Below, in pieces: positions 9,382 to 22,705 of a stretch of DNA of 64,000 nucleotides. The notes beneath the pieces were generated by a model that worked only from the letters and a program-made list of their open reading frames with translations, had not been told where the DNA came from and did not search any database. How positions within the stretch are numbered: the stretch's first letter is position 1; the number at the start of each line of letters is the position of its first letter. The position numbers and the translations under genes are program-made. The DNA is taken from NCBI RefSeq assembly GCF_946222985.1, contig NZ_CAMIFY010000007.1, positions 1 to 64,000 of the forward strand, written 5' to 3'. The DNA is from an uncultured Corynebacterium sp. GTDB taxonomy: Bacteria; Actinomycetota; Actinomycetes; Mycobacteriales; Mycobacteriaceae.

Positions 9382-10795
9382 TGGAACCTCGCTCGGTGCC
9401 GTGGTCGGTGGAGTCCTCGATGGTCCGTCCGGTGGGGTTCTCGGTGGACCGCTCGGAGTCTCGTTCGGAATTCCCCGCAGAATCTCCCTCGGTGCCCTGA
9501 TTAGAGCCGCGCGCAGAGTCCCGATCGGCACCCCGCTCGATGGCCTTCTTCAGATCCCGGAACGCCGTGTAATTGGCCAGCACCTCGACGCGCCCCGGCG
9601 GGCACGCCTCGATCGCCTCGAGCGGATCATGGAGCAACTGGTGCTCGATGCCCGCGTAGACCAGGCGCACCGCCAGGTCCGTGCCGCGCTCGCCGGCGGC
9701 CTTGACCGACATGCCGCCGAAGTTCTCGAACACCACGTCCCACAGCCACGACAGATCCTCGCCGTCGGCGACGTGGCCGTTGACGGCGATGACGACGCCA
9801 TCGGCATCGCGATCGACCATCGACAGCGCCTCCTGCCAGCCGGCCGGATTCTTCGCCAGCAGCATCCGCACCTCGTGGTCGCCGACGCGGACGGTGGAAT
9901 ACCGGCCCGCGACGTTGTCGACGCCCTCGGTCGCCGACGCCGCCACGGTCGCCTCGGCGCCCAGCTCCACCGCCGCGGCCGTCGCCAACGTCGCGTTGCC
10001 GCGGTTGGCGTCGCCCGGCAGAGTCAGATTCAGCGGGATCGTCGTGCCGAACGGCGACTCGATGCCCTCCGGCGTGATCGTCCACGACGGGGTGGGACGG
10101 GCGAAGTCGGAGCCGTCGTCAAGCTTCTTGACCGCATGCCACCGATCACCGTCACGGATGATCGGCCCGCCCGTGCGCGGGCAACTGGTCGCATCGTTGG
10201 TCCAACCGCCGCCGGCCGAGACCCACACGACCCGCTCGGCATCCCACGCCGCCGACGCGATCAGCGGATCATCGCAATTCGCGATGACCGTCGCCTGCGG
10301 ATTGGCGTCCACCGCCGCCCGCAACGACCGCTCGATCTTGTTGATCTCACCCACCCGATCCAGCTGGTCACGCGACAGATTCAACAGCACCAGCACCTTC
10401 GGCTTCAGATCCGCCGAAATGTGCGCGACGTGGAGCTCGTCGACCTCGAGCACCAGCGTGTCCGCGTCGGGGCCCGCCATCAGCGCGGAAATGACGCCCG
10501 CGTCCATGTTGTCGCCGCCCTCGTTCGTGGCGACGCGATCACCGGCGGCGCGCATCGCGGCCGCCAGCATGCGGGTGGTCGTGGACTTGCCGTTGGTGCC
10601 GGTGATGATCGCCGCGGGCCGGTCACCGCCGAGTTGCCCCAGGATGCCGGGGTCGAGTTTCTGGGCGACGAGCCCGCCGATCATGCCCCCGGAGCCGCGG
10701 CCGGTACGCCGCGACGCCCAGGTCGCCGCCTTTGCCGCCGTGGTCGCGACTCGCGATCGGAGGCTCATGCGGCGTGGTTTGCTGCGCTTGGTCAT
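9374..10795 (-). CDS. murT: Lipid II isoglutaminyl synthase, Mur ligase-like subunit MurT
   Basis: MurT (473 aa) uses ATP and GatD-derived ammonia to amidate D-Glu in lipid II, which peptidoglycan crosslinking enzymes need. The P-loop is GTNGKSTT at residues 66-73; the central Mur ligase domain includes LEVDELHVAHIS and LLNLSRDQLDR. A DUF1727 C-terminal domain follows. Two oddities: the Cys4 zinc ribbon known in Staphylococcus MurT is not visible (only one Cys, in TSCPRTGG, remains there), and about 50 C-terminal residues form a polar Arg/Asp/Ser/Glu-rich low-complexity tail. Confidence 0.93.
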   Translation of the reverse strand: MTKRSKPRRMSLRSRVATTAAKAATWASRRTGRGSGGMIGGLVAQKLDPGILGQLGGDRPAAIITGTNGKSTTTRMLAAAMRAAGDRVATNEGGDNMDAGVISALMAGPDADTLVLEVDELHVAHISADLKPKVLVLLNLSRDQLDRVGEINKIERSLRAAVDANPQATVIANCDDPLIASAAWDAERVVWVSAGGGWTNDATSCPRTGGPIIRDGDRWHAVKKLDDGSDFARPTPSWTITPEGIESPFGTTIPLNLTLPGDANRGNATLATAAAVELGAEATVAASATEGVDNVAGRYSTVRVGDHEVRMLLAKNPAGWQEALSMVDRDADGVVIAVNGHVADGEDLSWLWDVVFENFGGMSVKAAGERGTDLAVRLVYAGIEHQLLHDPLEAIEACPPGRVEVLANYTAFRDLKKAIERGADRDSARGSNQGTEGDSAGNSERDSERSTENPTGRTIEDSTDHGTERGSND

Positions 10796-11288
10796 GGGGG
10801 CATTCTAGGCCCTCGGGTGCGCGGGGTCGGGGTCCGCGCCGTTAAGGCGGCGTAACTTCCGTCGGAGTCGAGCATTGCTCGTGCTTGACGACGCTTCCGC
10901 CCGCCCCCTCACCTCGCCTTCGCCTCGTCGTCGGCCGCCCCGCGCCACCCGCTGGCCAGTGCCGGCCCGATCGCGTCGCGTTTCTGGTGTCGCCGGGCCA
11001 ATCGAGTCGCTGCTCCGGCGACCGGTGACCGTGGACGGCGGGTTTCGTGCAGATGTGATTCCACCGCGCGGAGGAGGCGTCGCAAAGGCCCAGGTGGCGG
11101 GCTTCATGTGTGCAGCGCCGGCATCACATGTGCACGAACCGGCGGGCGCGCTTGGGTCGAGCCGAAAAGTAGCGACGGCGCGCCGAGCCAAGAGGCGGGG
11201 AAGCCGACGAGTCGGCGGGGAGGCGGGGAAGCCGGGAAGGAGCGGTGGGGAGCCGGGCGAAGAGTGGCCGCCCGGCTCATGTCACTTC
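10796..11288. other. Intergenic region between murT and the dnaQ-like gene
   Basis: No credible gene: open frames here are extensions of frames antisense to neighbours. It holds the murT promoter side, a GCTTGACGACG word at 10883-10893, a 10-base CGTCGCAAAG match at 11078-11087, a direct repeat of GAGGCGGGGAAGCCG (11192-11206 and 11220-11234, period 28), and a hairpin at its right end. Confidence 0.6.
11250..11278 (-). terminator. Hairpin after the dnaQ-like gene
   Basis: GAGCCGGGCG (11250-11259) pairs perfectly with CGCCCGGCTC (11269-11278) around a 9-base loop. It starts about 10 bases beyond the stop of the minus-strand gene. There is no T run, so termination efficiency is uncertain. Confidence 0.5.
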
Positions 11289-12443
11289 CTACTTCTTCAT
11301 CTCGTCGACGAGACGCAGGAACGCCTCGTCGCTGACCAGCGGAATGTCCTTGCGATGCGCGTGCATCGCCTTGCCGGTCAACTCCTCCGGCGTCACGTTG
11401 GCCGGGCGATTGCAGACCAGCACCGACGTCTCGCGCGTGACCTTCTCCGAATACGCCAGGCCCGCGGCGACGCCGGCTCCGATGAGTTCATCGGCGGGCG
11501 TGAGCAGCTCCGGCGCGATCGCGAACTCCATGCCCGCGCGCAGCGAACGACCGGGCTCGTACTTGCCCGGGTTCGGCAGCGGACGCGGAGCCTCCATGGC
11601 ATCCACGCGCACACCGGAACGCTGCAGGCCGACGTGATCGGCGCGCAGATCATCCGTCGCCCACGTCGCGAAGATGCCGCGCTCGGCCTTCTGACCTGCG
11701 CCATCGGTGCCGTTCGAGGCGGGCTCATCGCTCGCGGCGTTCGAATCGTCGGAACCACCGGCAACGGGCTTTGCGTCAACCGCACCGGCACCGGCCTTGC
11801 GCTGCGCCGCCCACAACTGCACCAGCAACTCGACGTCGCCCATCGTGCGCTCCCGCTCGGGCACGCCGATGTTGTCGACGCTGGCCACCGGCGACGGCGC
11901 ATCCACGCCATAGGTGCGCGCCACGCCGCGCAAACGAGTGTCGTCGAGGTCGACGCCCTGACGACGGGCCGTCGCCAACGTGTCCGTCACCGCGGCGGGC
12001 GCCGGAATCCTCCCGGCCCGCACGCGACCCCGGCCACGACCACGCCGCCCCCGATTGGCGCGATTGGCGTGCCGACGCGCCCGCTTCGCCTCCTCGACGA
12101 TGAAACCCCACGTCAAAGGAAGATCATGGGTGATCAGCTCACGGCCGTCGAGAAACTCGCCGACCGTGCCCAACGTCGTGCCGAACCTCGGCGCACCGTC
12201 GAGATCCTCCGGCTCCAACCCGTGCAAATGCACCGGACCCGGGTCCTCGCCGATGGTGAACGAACCATGCCAGGTCCGCGTGATCTCGCCATCGGGGTCG
12301 AACAGGGCCAAACCCAACGCCACCATGCGCGACGTCTTGGGATGGATGCCCGTCGAACGCACTACGGCGGCGACGTAGGGGGAGTCGGTCACGTGCCCGT
12401 CGTCAAGCGAATCGGACCGCTCCCCGTCAGGAAGCCCGCCCAT
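11289..12443 (-). CDS. DnaQ-like protein with BRCT-like tail, catalytic residues missing
   Basis: A protein of 384 residues in the position of the corynebacterial dnaQ gene, abutting leuA. The N-terminal part can be aligned to the ExoI region of epsilon exonucleases (STGIHPKTSRMVALGLALF matches TTGLNPKTDRIIEIAVV), but the D-x-E pair before it is replaced by VVRS. The later motif HDLPLTWGF lacks the Asp of NAPFD. A charged linker with runs of Arg follows, and the C-terminal 80 residues (TSVLVCNRPANVTPEELTGK) look like a BRCT domain. It may be a structural or DNA-binding relic. The family assignment is inference. Confidence 0.6.
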   Translation of the reverse strand: MGGLPDGERSDSLDDGHVTDSPYVAAVVRSTGIHPKTSRMVALGLALFDPDGEITRTWHGSFTIGEDPGPVHLHGLEPEDLDGAPRFGTTLGTVGEFLDGRELITHDLPLTWGFIVEEAKRARRHANRANRGRRGRGRGRVRAGRIPAPAAVTDTLATARRQGVDLDDTRLRGVARTYGVDAPSPVASVDNIGVPERERTMGDVELLVQLWAAQRKAGAGAVDAKPVAGGSDDSNAASDEPASNGTDGAGQKAERGIFATWATDDLRADHVGLQRSGVRVDAMEAPRPLPNPGKYEPGRSLRAGMEFAIAPELLTPADELIGAGVAAGLAYSEKVTRETSVLVCNRPANVTPEELTGKAMHAHRKDIPLVSDEAFLRLVDEMKK

Positions 12444-14390
<1,947 letters not shown>

Positions 14391-14438
14391 TTAGTGTCGA
14401 GCCCCGCCGCGGCACAGAAGAAGGAGTGCGCGCTGCAT
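14391..14438 (-). CDS. leuL: Leucine-rich leader peptide of leuA
   Basis: A 15-residue frame, MQRALLLLCRGGARH, with four consecutive leucine codons (CTC CTT CTT CTG), two of them the rare CTT. It ends at TAA 14391-14393, immediately before the attenuator hairpin, in the same direction as leuA. This is the classical arrangement for ribosome-mediated attenuation: stalling at the Leu codons would free the downstream RNA to refold. Leucine leaders upstream of leuA are known in actinobacteria. No clear Shine-Dalgarno is seen. Confidence 0.85.
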   Translation of the reverse strand: MQRALLLLCRGGARH

Positions 14439-14522
14439 GTGATGCAGCCTACACCGGGCCTCGCGGGCCCCCAACCTGCCGGGGCGGTCGGGGGGATGGT
14501 GGTGCGTGGGTCGGCGTCCTTT

Positions 14523-14533
14523 GCTTTGCGACG
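14523..14533 (+). repeat. GCTTTGCGACG word
   Basis: Between the leuA leader and the mannosyltransferase start. Confidence 0.9.
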
Positions 14534-14558
14534 TCCCCGTTCGTGCCATCGTGGTCTC

Positions 14559-15911
14559 GTGTCTGAAATCGAACGTCGCTCCGGTGCGGGTGGAAATGCG
14601 GCCACCGGTGGACCGGCGGCCGGGCCTGATGCCGCCGGTGCCCGGGCGACGGGCAGCCGGGGTGCCGGTGGGCCGGTGGCCGGGGTGCGCGGCGCCGGCA
14701 TCGGTGGCGTCGCGGTGGGGGTGAGCGGCTGGTACGTCGTCACGCGCATTGTTCTGTTGGCGGCGCTGGTGCTGACCGTGATCGCCGACCTCGACGGGCG
14801 CGGCCTCCCGATCAGCGCCGGCGGCGTCGCCGAGGGCACGTGGGCGGCGCTGACCTCGTGGGACGCCCGCTGGATGGTCGACATCGCCGAGCGCGGGTAC
14901 TTCGGCCTCGGCATCGTCGACGGCGACCCGGGGCACTGGCGATCGCTGGCGTTCTTCCCCCTGATGCCGATGGCGATGAAGGCCCTGGCCGCCGTCACCG
15001 CCATGCCCGCCGCGTGGGCCGGCGCCGTGATTTCCGTGCTCGCCGGGTGGGCCTTCGCGCTGGCGGCGGCCGCCCTGGCCGGTCGGATGGGGATGGGCCG
15101 CCGTGGCCGGGTCGTGGCGTCGGTGCTGGTGACGACGGCGCCGATGTCCGTCGTCATGCTCATGGCCTACACCGAGGCGCTGTTTCTGGCGTTGGCGGCG
15201 TGGGGGCTGGTGGCGGTCGTCGACAAGCGGTGGGCGTGGGCCGCGGGTCTGTTCCTGCTGGCCGGCCTGACCAGGACCACCGCGCTCGGCCTGTTCATCG
15301 TCCTCGTCGTGGCGGTGGTGGCGGGGGATCGCCGCAACCCGCGGGCGTGGGTCGCCGCGGCCGTCGCGCCCGTGGGGTGGGTGGCGTATCTGGTGTGGTC
15401 GTCGGCGCGGTTGAGTGGAGCCGGCGGGTACTTCGGGGCGCAGGCGCGCGGCTGGAACTCCGAGGTCGACGGCGGCGTGGCGACCGTGCGCTGGTTGTGG
15501 GGCAGCCTCGGCCATTCTCGAGAGGCGGGGTATGTGGTCACGTCGGTGTTGATCATCGCCGTGGCGGCGACCCTGGCCTGGGCCTTCGTGGGGTGGGCGG
15601 CGGCGAGGTTCGTGCGACGGCGTGCGAGTGTCGACGCCAATCCCGCCGCTTCCATCTGGCCCGATCGGTGGGGTCCGTGTTGGCCGGTGCTGTTGTTTTC
15701 GTGTCTGGCGGTCGGTCAGGTGCTGGTCAGCGATGGTCTGATGCATTCGCGGCCGCGGTTGTTCCTGTCGGGGGCGTTGGTGCTGCTGGTGTTCGCGCCG
15801 GTGCTGGCGAAGCTGCGGCCCTTCGATCGCGCCGTCGTCATGGCGGGGTGGGTGCTCGCCGGCGCGTGGGTGGGCGCGTACATGGTGGTGCCGTTCGCGT
15901 GGGCGATCTGA
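14559..15911 (+). CDS. PIG-V/Gpi18-like mannosyltransferase, integral membrane
   Basis: A polytopic protein of about 450 residues with ten or more hydrophobic segments. WDARWMVDIAERGYFG and the FFPLMPMAMKAL block match the PIG-V-like family, whose bacterial members use polyprenyl-phosphate-mannose to extend lipoglycans. Corynebacteria carry such enzymes for lipomannan synthesis. The start is uncertain: GTG 14559 is the first after the leuA-side promoter, but the 50-residue Gly/Ala-rich leader is poorly conserved-looking and a later GTG before SGWYVVTRI is possible. No strong ribosome site is seen. Confidence 0.75.
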   Translation: MSEIERRSGAGGNAATGGPAAGPDAAGARATGSRGAGGPVAGVRGAGIGGVAVGVSGWYVVTRIVLLAALVLTVIADLDGRGLPISAGGVAEGTWAALTSWDARWMVDIAERGYFGLGIVDGDPGHWRSLAFFPLMPMAMKALAAVTAMPAAWAGAVISVLAGWAFALAAAALAGRMGMGRRGRVVASVLVTTAPMSVVMLMAYTEALFLALAAWGLVAVVDKRWAWAAGLFLLAGLTRTTALGLFIVLVVAVVAGDRRNPRAWVAAAVAPVGWVAYLVWSSARLSGAGGYFGAQARGWNSEVDGGVATVRWLWGSLGHSREAGYVVTSVLIIAVAATLAWAFVGWAAARFVRRRASVDANPAASIWPDRWGPCWPVLLFSCLAVGQVLVSDGLMHSRPRLFLSGALVLLVFAPVLAKLRPFDRAVVMAGWVLAGAWVGAYMVVPFAWAI

Positions 15912-16036
15912 CGGCCACGAACCCGCCCCATCAGCCCCAGATTCACGGAAGTACCCCTGAACGAGACAGGTCCGGCGATTTTGACCTGGTGTTTTGCGTC
16001 CGCGGCTGTCCCGCTGCGGGGTACTTCTCCGAAATT

Positions 16037-16066
16037 GGGGTCACAGTGACCGGTGGGGTTCGCCGG
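16037..16066 (+). repeat. 30-base intergenic repeat, copy 1
   Basis: Begins GGGGTCACAGTGACCGG and contains the perfect odd palindrome GGTCACAGTGACC (16039-16051). It is preceded by GTACTTCTCCGAAATT, which resembles the sequence before copy 2. Confidence 0.8.
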
Positions 16067-16451
16067 CGGTCGTTGAACCCGTAGCCGACGTTGCCCTCAG
16101 CGTCTTTCGGCCGTCCCGGAACACCACGGCGACGCCCCACGCCGTCTACGGGCCTTCCAGCGAATGTCGGCCAATCCCGGTGGTTTCGCGCTCATCCGTC
16201 ATGGAGTTGCCCGGTCACGCCAGGGGCCCGTTGCTCGAGGCCGGTCGTCCGGTTACTTTCGGGCTGGGCTCGTCCCCAACGAGATTGCTTGACGACGCCC
16301 ACCCTCCCCACTTGCGGCCACCACCCGACGGCGAGCTCGCCTCATCGGCCTTAACCTCACGCGAATCGCCCGATGTGACTCAGCGCCGCGGGTCGTGACC
16401 TGGGCCTTCTCCGCTCGCAGCTGAGTCGTCCCGTACGACTTTTCTGAAACG

Positions 16452-16481
16452 GGGGCCACAGTGACTGGTGGGGTTCACCGG
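16452..16481 (+). repeat. 30-base intergenic repeat, copy 2
   Basis: GGGGCCACAGTGACTGG and onward, differing from copy 1 at three positions. It starts an approximately 82-base unit that is repeated by copy 3. Confidence 0.8.
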
Positions 16482-16533
16482 GTTGGCTGGGGGCCGTCTT
16501 GATGGCCGGGCGCCGCAGCCGGGCGCCGTCGTT

Positions 16534-16563
16534 GGGGCCACAGTGACTGGTGGGGTTCGCCGG
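16534..16563 (+). repeat. 30-base intergenic repeat, copy 3
   Basis: Differs from copy 2 at one position (TTCGCCGG instead of TTCACCGG). It lies exactly 82 bases after copy 2 and is followed by the same GGGGGCCGGGCGCCG block. Confidence 0.8.
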
Positions 16564-16602
16564 GGGTATGGGGGCCGGGCGCCGTGGCTGGTGGGGCGGC
16601 GG

Positions 16603-17448
16603 TTAGACGCTCTTGCGCGACAGGACCACCGTCGACACGATCATCGCCGCCAGCGCCGCCGCCATCCACAGCCACTGCGCGCCCTGCGCCTGGAACTTCT
16701 CGCCCAGCACCGCATAACCCAGCACGAAAGCCACGACCGGTTCGGCGCAGGTCATCGCGGGCAACGAATTGCGCAGCGCCCCCGCGTTGAACGACGCCTG
16801 CTGCACCGCCACGCCGATCAACGCCAGCGCGATCAACGACCACAGCTCCCACGACCGCAGCAGCCCCATGACGTCGCCGTTGACCCAGGTGTCAACGACG
16901 GCCTTGGACAGGACGGCGACGAAACCGTACAACCAACCCGTCGCAAGGCCGAGGACCAGCGCCTTCTCCGAGCGCAGCAGGGTGCGGGCGGCGTGGTACA
17001 TCGCGATGAAGCCCACGGCGCCGACGATCAGCGCCGGCACCCACCGCGACAGCGGCGGCTGCGGGTCACCCGGCAGGGGGCGGCCGAGAATCACCAGCAC
17101 GGCGACGGCGATGGTCAGCACGATCGCCCAGGTCGTCTCCGATTTCGAGATCCGCCGCCCGTCGATCTTGGCGGCCAGCGGCAGAGTGAACATCAGGGAC
17201 ATCACCAGCAGCGGCTGCACCAGCAGCAGCGAGCCGAAGGCCAGGGCCGCGATCTGCAGGCCGTACCCGGTCATCGCCAAAAACACCCCGGCCCACCACA
17301 TGGGCCTGGCGATGACGTGCCACACGCCTTGCATGGTCCCGTCGCCGTCGGGCAGCTCGTCGGCGAGGCGGTGGCGGATGACGGTGCCCCACGCGATCGT
17401 CAACGCCGAGCCGAGGCCCAGCAGGATCGCGAGGAGGTCGTTGTGCAC
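16603..17448 (-). CDS. DMT-type membrane transporter (EamA-like)
   Basis: A protein of 281 residues with about nine to ten hydrophobic segments covering almost its whole length, including the paired halves typical of drug/metabolite transporters. TCAEPVVAFVLGYAVLGEKF near the C-terminus is a typical EamA ending. GTG 17448 (VHNDLLAILLGLGSALTIAWG) is chosen since it places the first membrane segment at the N-terminus; the frame is open further but only through Arg/Pro-rich sequence. Ribosome site is weak. Substrate unknown. Confidence 0.78.
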   Translation of the reverse strand: MHNDLLAILLGLGSALTIAWGTVIRHRLADELPDGDGTMQGVWHVIARPMWWAGVFLAMTGYGLQIAALAFGSLLLVQPLLVMSLMFTLPLAAKIDGRRISKSETTWAIVLTIAVAVLVILGRPLPGDPQPPLSRWVPALIVGAVGFIAMYHAARTLLRSEKALVLGLATGWLYGFVAVLSKAVVDTWVNGDVMGLLRSWELWSLIALALIGVAVQQASFNAGALRNSLPAMTCAEPVVAFVLGYAVLGEKFQAQGAQWLWMAAALAAMIVSTVVLSRKSV

Positions 17449-17673
17449 GGGGCCAAGGGTACCCGGGCGGGGGCGTCGTAAAGCAGGACGCCCGAGCAAC
17501 AGTGCACCCGCAGTGAAAAAGCCCGGCTGGCATGGCGAAACTCGGTCGGCTCGCGATGGCGACCGCTGTTGTATCGTTTACGGGAAACCCCGGTTCGCGG
17601 TGCGCGCCGGGGCGACCGTCCGGGCGGACTGCGCGCGGGCGTGACGGACGAACAGGTCTGGAGGACGCCGACC

Positions 17674-20128
<2,455 letters not shown>

Positions 20129-20185
20129 GTGTTCTCGGCACCCGGTTGGGTGCCGGCCGTGGAAGAACGTGGAAGAAGAGGTGTA

Positions 20186-20213
20186 GGCGGGGTCCGGGAA
20201 ACCGGGCCCCGCC
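20186..20213 (+). terminator. Terminator after asd
   Basis: GGCGGGGTCCGG and CCGGGCCCCGCC form a 12-base stem (one G-T pair) closed by a GAAA tetraloop. It lies about 57 bases past the asd stop. No long T run follows. Confidence 0.75.
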
Positions 20214-20845
20214 TTCGGCGTCGGGGCGGTGGGTGTCGGTTCGAGGGCGTCTGTTACGGCGCGTCCCGTCGGTGGTGGGCCGGGTTTCCGGCCTAATTTG
20301 GCACCGACCGGGGGTAATTTCGAAAGTTTTTTGAGGCGGCGCGAATGAGGCTCCGCGCGTGCTCGACACCGGAACTTGGTCGTTCGACAGACTTTTTGCA
20401 CCCCTCGTGAACTGGCCTTTTACCGTGAATTTCCTGAGCGGGAGCGAAGCGGCGAAATTTATTCGAACGCGCGCGCTTCAAGGACCTGTTCGGCGGGGTA
20501 TTTTTTCGTTTCTCGGGTGGGAAACGTATTCGGGAAGTGCGACGATAGTCGGCGTAGAAGCAACGGAAACGGGGCTTCACGGCGAAAGGATGAGCGTCGG
20601 CCGCCTGCGGCGGTGGAGTTCATCGACCTGGTGAGGCGGCTCTTCGCGTCACGAGGGGGAAAGGCGATGTGGGATCGCATTTCCCGCAATTGCGCCGACA
20701 TCGTGTCGCGGTCGGCGTCAACCGATCATCGACCCCCGGTCGGCTCGGGCTCCTGCGCTCGGGGAGACCGGATCAGGGACAACTTCATCATCCTTCCGGA
20801 CCCGTCATGGTGGTGGGGACGATTCTTCAGCAGAAAAGGAAGAAC
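20214..20845. other. Long AT-richer region upstream of the pilus genes
   Basis: About 630 bases without a supported gene. Base composition is visibly less G+C-rich than the surroundings, with T runs (AGTTTTTTGAGG near 20322, ATTTTTTCGTTTC near 20499). It must hold the promoter of the pilus cluster and possibly a long leader. I see no operator I can name. Confidence 0.55.
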
Positions 20846-22366
20846 ATGCAGAACAACACGCGCTTCGCGCGCTCCGCCACCTTCGCGGCCATCCTCGGCC
20901 TGACCATGACCACGGGTGCCCTGGGCGCCGTGGCGCCGATGGCCTACGCGCAGCCTCCGACCGTGTCGAACATCGACGAGGATGCCACCGGCTCCATCAC
21001 CATTCACAAGCGCGCCGGCGTCGCCGGCACTGCCCGCGACGACGGCAACGAGATCGAGGGGCAGGTTCCGGGTGATCCCCTGCAGGGCGCCACCTTCTCC
21101 GTCCAGCAGGTTGAAGCGGACCTCACCACGAACGAGGGCTTCGCCGCCGCCCGCGCCCTGACGCCGGGTGAGGCTAACCCGATTGGTGAAGCCACCGAGG
21201 CGACAACCGATGGCGAAGGCGTCGCGAACTTCGGTGAGCTGCCCGTCGGCGTCTACCTGGTCACGGAAACCGGCACTCCGGAGGGTTACATCGGGTCGGC
21301 CCCGTTCCTGGTCTTCGTTCCGATGACCAACCCGGACAACACCGCCGAGTGGAACTACAACGTTCACGTCTCCCCGAAGAACACCGAGGTCGATGAGCCG
21401 GTCAAGACCGTCACGGACGCCGATCAGAACGTCGGCGACGCGATCGACTTCACCATCACCTCGACCATTCCGGCGATCCCGGAAGGTGGAACGCTGCAGA
21501 ACTACCGCGTGACGGATGACCTCGACGAAACCCGGGTCGCCACCGCCGCCGATCGCGTCACGGTCACGCTTGAGAACACCACCGTCGAGTTGGCGGCGGG
21601 CGATTACACCGTCAACGTCAACGAGGCCACTCAGGCCGTCGAGGTCGTCTTCACCGAATCCGGCCTGACCAAGTTGACGCAGGCGCGTAACGCCCAGGGG
21701 GCGGATCCGGTTCAGGTCATCACCACCATCAACGCTGACGTCCTGCCGATCGGCGATGACATCACTCCGGGCGAGTTCGGCGGCGACCTGCTGGTCAACG
21801 AGGCGAACGTCATCGTCAACAACGGTTCCGGCGGCGGCGACGTCACGACGCCGACCAACGAGGTCGAGTCCTACCTCGGCAAGCTGCAGGTCAACAAGAC
21901 CAACGAGGAAGGTGGACCGCTTGCGGGCGCCGACTTCCAGCTCTACCGCTGCACGGACCAGGCGAACCTCACGTCTGATCCGCTGACCGTTGCCGGCCAG
22001 GACACCTGGACCACCGATGCCAATGGCCGGATCGTCATCGACGGTCTTCGCGTCACGGACTTTGAGAACGGCGCCGAGAACCAGCCGACCACGAAGAAGT
22101 ACTGCCTGGTGGAGACCGAGGCACCTTCCGGTTACGAGTTGCTGCCCGACCCGGTCGAGGTCGACTTCACTCGGGCCGACTTGGCTGAGGTCAACACCGA
22201 GGACGATGACGCCGTCACCCGCGCCGTTGAAATCGAGAACGTCACCTCCACGGGCCCGAACCTGCCCCTGACCGGTGGCGCGGGCATTGGTCTGATCGCG
22301 CTGCTCGGCGCCCTGCTCGTCGGCGCCGGCGCTTGGTGGGCCAAGCGCAACGCCAGCCAGGCCTAA
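20846..22366 (+). CDS. SpaA-type major pilin with LPLTG sorting signal
   Basis: A surface protein of 506 residues that forms the shaft of a covalent pilus. A Sec signal peptide ends near A35 (AYA-Q). The pilin motif W169-N-Y-N-V-H-V-S-P-K178 supplies the crosslinking Lys, with Ser where Tyr is usual. E-box sequences occur twice (YLVTETGTPEGY around 137-148 and YCLVETEAPSGYELL near 415), which suits Cna-B domains with isopeptide bonds. The C-terminus is LPLTG at 473-477, a membrane helix and a short basic tail. The ribosome site AAAGGA lies 7 bases before the ATG. It heads a four-gene cluster with two class C sortases. Confidence 0.92.
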   Translation: MQNNTRFARSATFAAILGLTMTTGALGAVAPMAYAQPPTVSNIDEDATGSITIHKRAGVAGTARDDGNEIEGQVPGDPLQGATFSVQQVEADLTTNEGFAAARALTPGEANPIGEATEATTDGEGVANFGELPVGVYLVTETGTPEGYIGSAPFLVFVPMTNPDNTAEWNYNVHVSPKNTEVDEPVKTVTDADQNVGDAIDFTITSTIPAIPEGGTLQNYRVTDDLDETRVATAADRVTVTLENTTVELAAGDYTVNVNEATQAVEVVFTESGLTKLTQARNAQGADPVQVITTINADVLPIGDDITPGEFGGDLLVNEANVIVNNGSGGGDVTTPTNEVESYLGKLQVNKTNEEGGPLAGADFQLYRCTDQANLTSDPLTVAGQDTWTTDANGRIVIDGLRVTDFENGAENQPTTKKYCLVETEAPSGYELLPDPVEVDFTRADLAEVNTEDDDAVTRAVEIENVTSTGPNLPLTGGAGIGLIALLGALLVGAGAWWAKRNASQA

Positions 22367-22397
22367 TCGCCTGACCTGGTGAGTGCGCTTCGTCCCG

Positions 22398-22454
22398 CCC
22401 TCCCCGGGGCAATGACCCCGGGGAGGGTGGAGCGAAACGCCTGTCGCTCCACCC
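22398..22454 (+). terminator. Overlapping double hairpin after the major pilin
   Basis: CCCTCCCCGGGG/CCCCGGGGAGGG (22398-22409 and 22416-22427) is a perfect 12-base stem. A second stem, GGGTGGAGCG/CGCTCCACCC (22425-22434 and 22445-22454), shares GGG with the first, so the two exclude each other at their junction. This could limit transcription from the pilin gene into the sortase gene. Confidence 0.65.
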
Positions 22455-22705
22455 GCCGAAGAGCTTTCGGATTCGGCGAGTGAAGCGACAAACGGGATCG
22501 GCCGGGTATTTGCGGTCGAATCCCGACGGCGGGGCAACCCGCCTAATTTCGATAACCAGAAATAGATCAAGACCCGCGCAGAGGCGTCGTCGAATTCCTT
22601 AGGTGACTCCGCGCTTCAAAACCTCAAGGCATCGCGGTACTTTCGCATCATTTTCGGGGACGGCCCGCGGCCGTTCCTTCGGCCACAACACCAGGAGCAC
22701 GCCAC

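Larger units (their letters stand above)
15912..16602. other. Repeat-bearing convergent intergenic region
   Basis: About 690 bases between the ends of the mannosyltransferase and the DMT permease. No supported gene. It holds three copies of a 30-base element (separate entries), repeated GCCGGGCGCCG blocks (near 16505, 16517, 16574) and one GCTTGACGACG word at 16287-16297. Confidence 0.7.

Noticed and set aside
16037..16563. Intergenic repeats as a CRISPR array
   Set aside because: Only three copies, irregular spacing (415 and 82 bases) and no cas genes.
20293..20580. 95-residue basic open frame upstream of the pilus genes
   Set aside because: No ribosome site, no recognisable motif, and it lies in what must be the promoter region.
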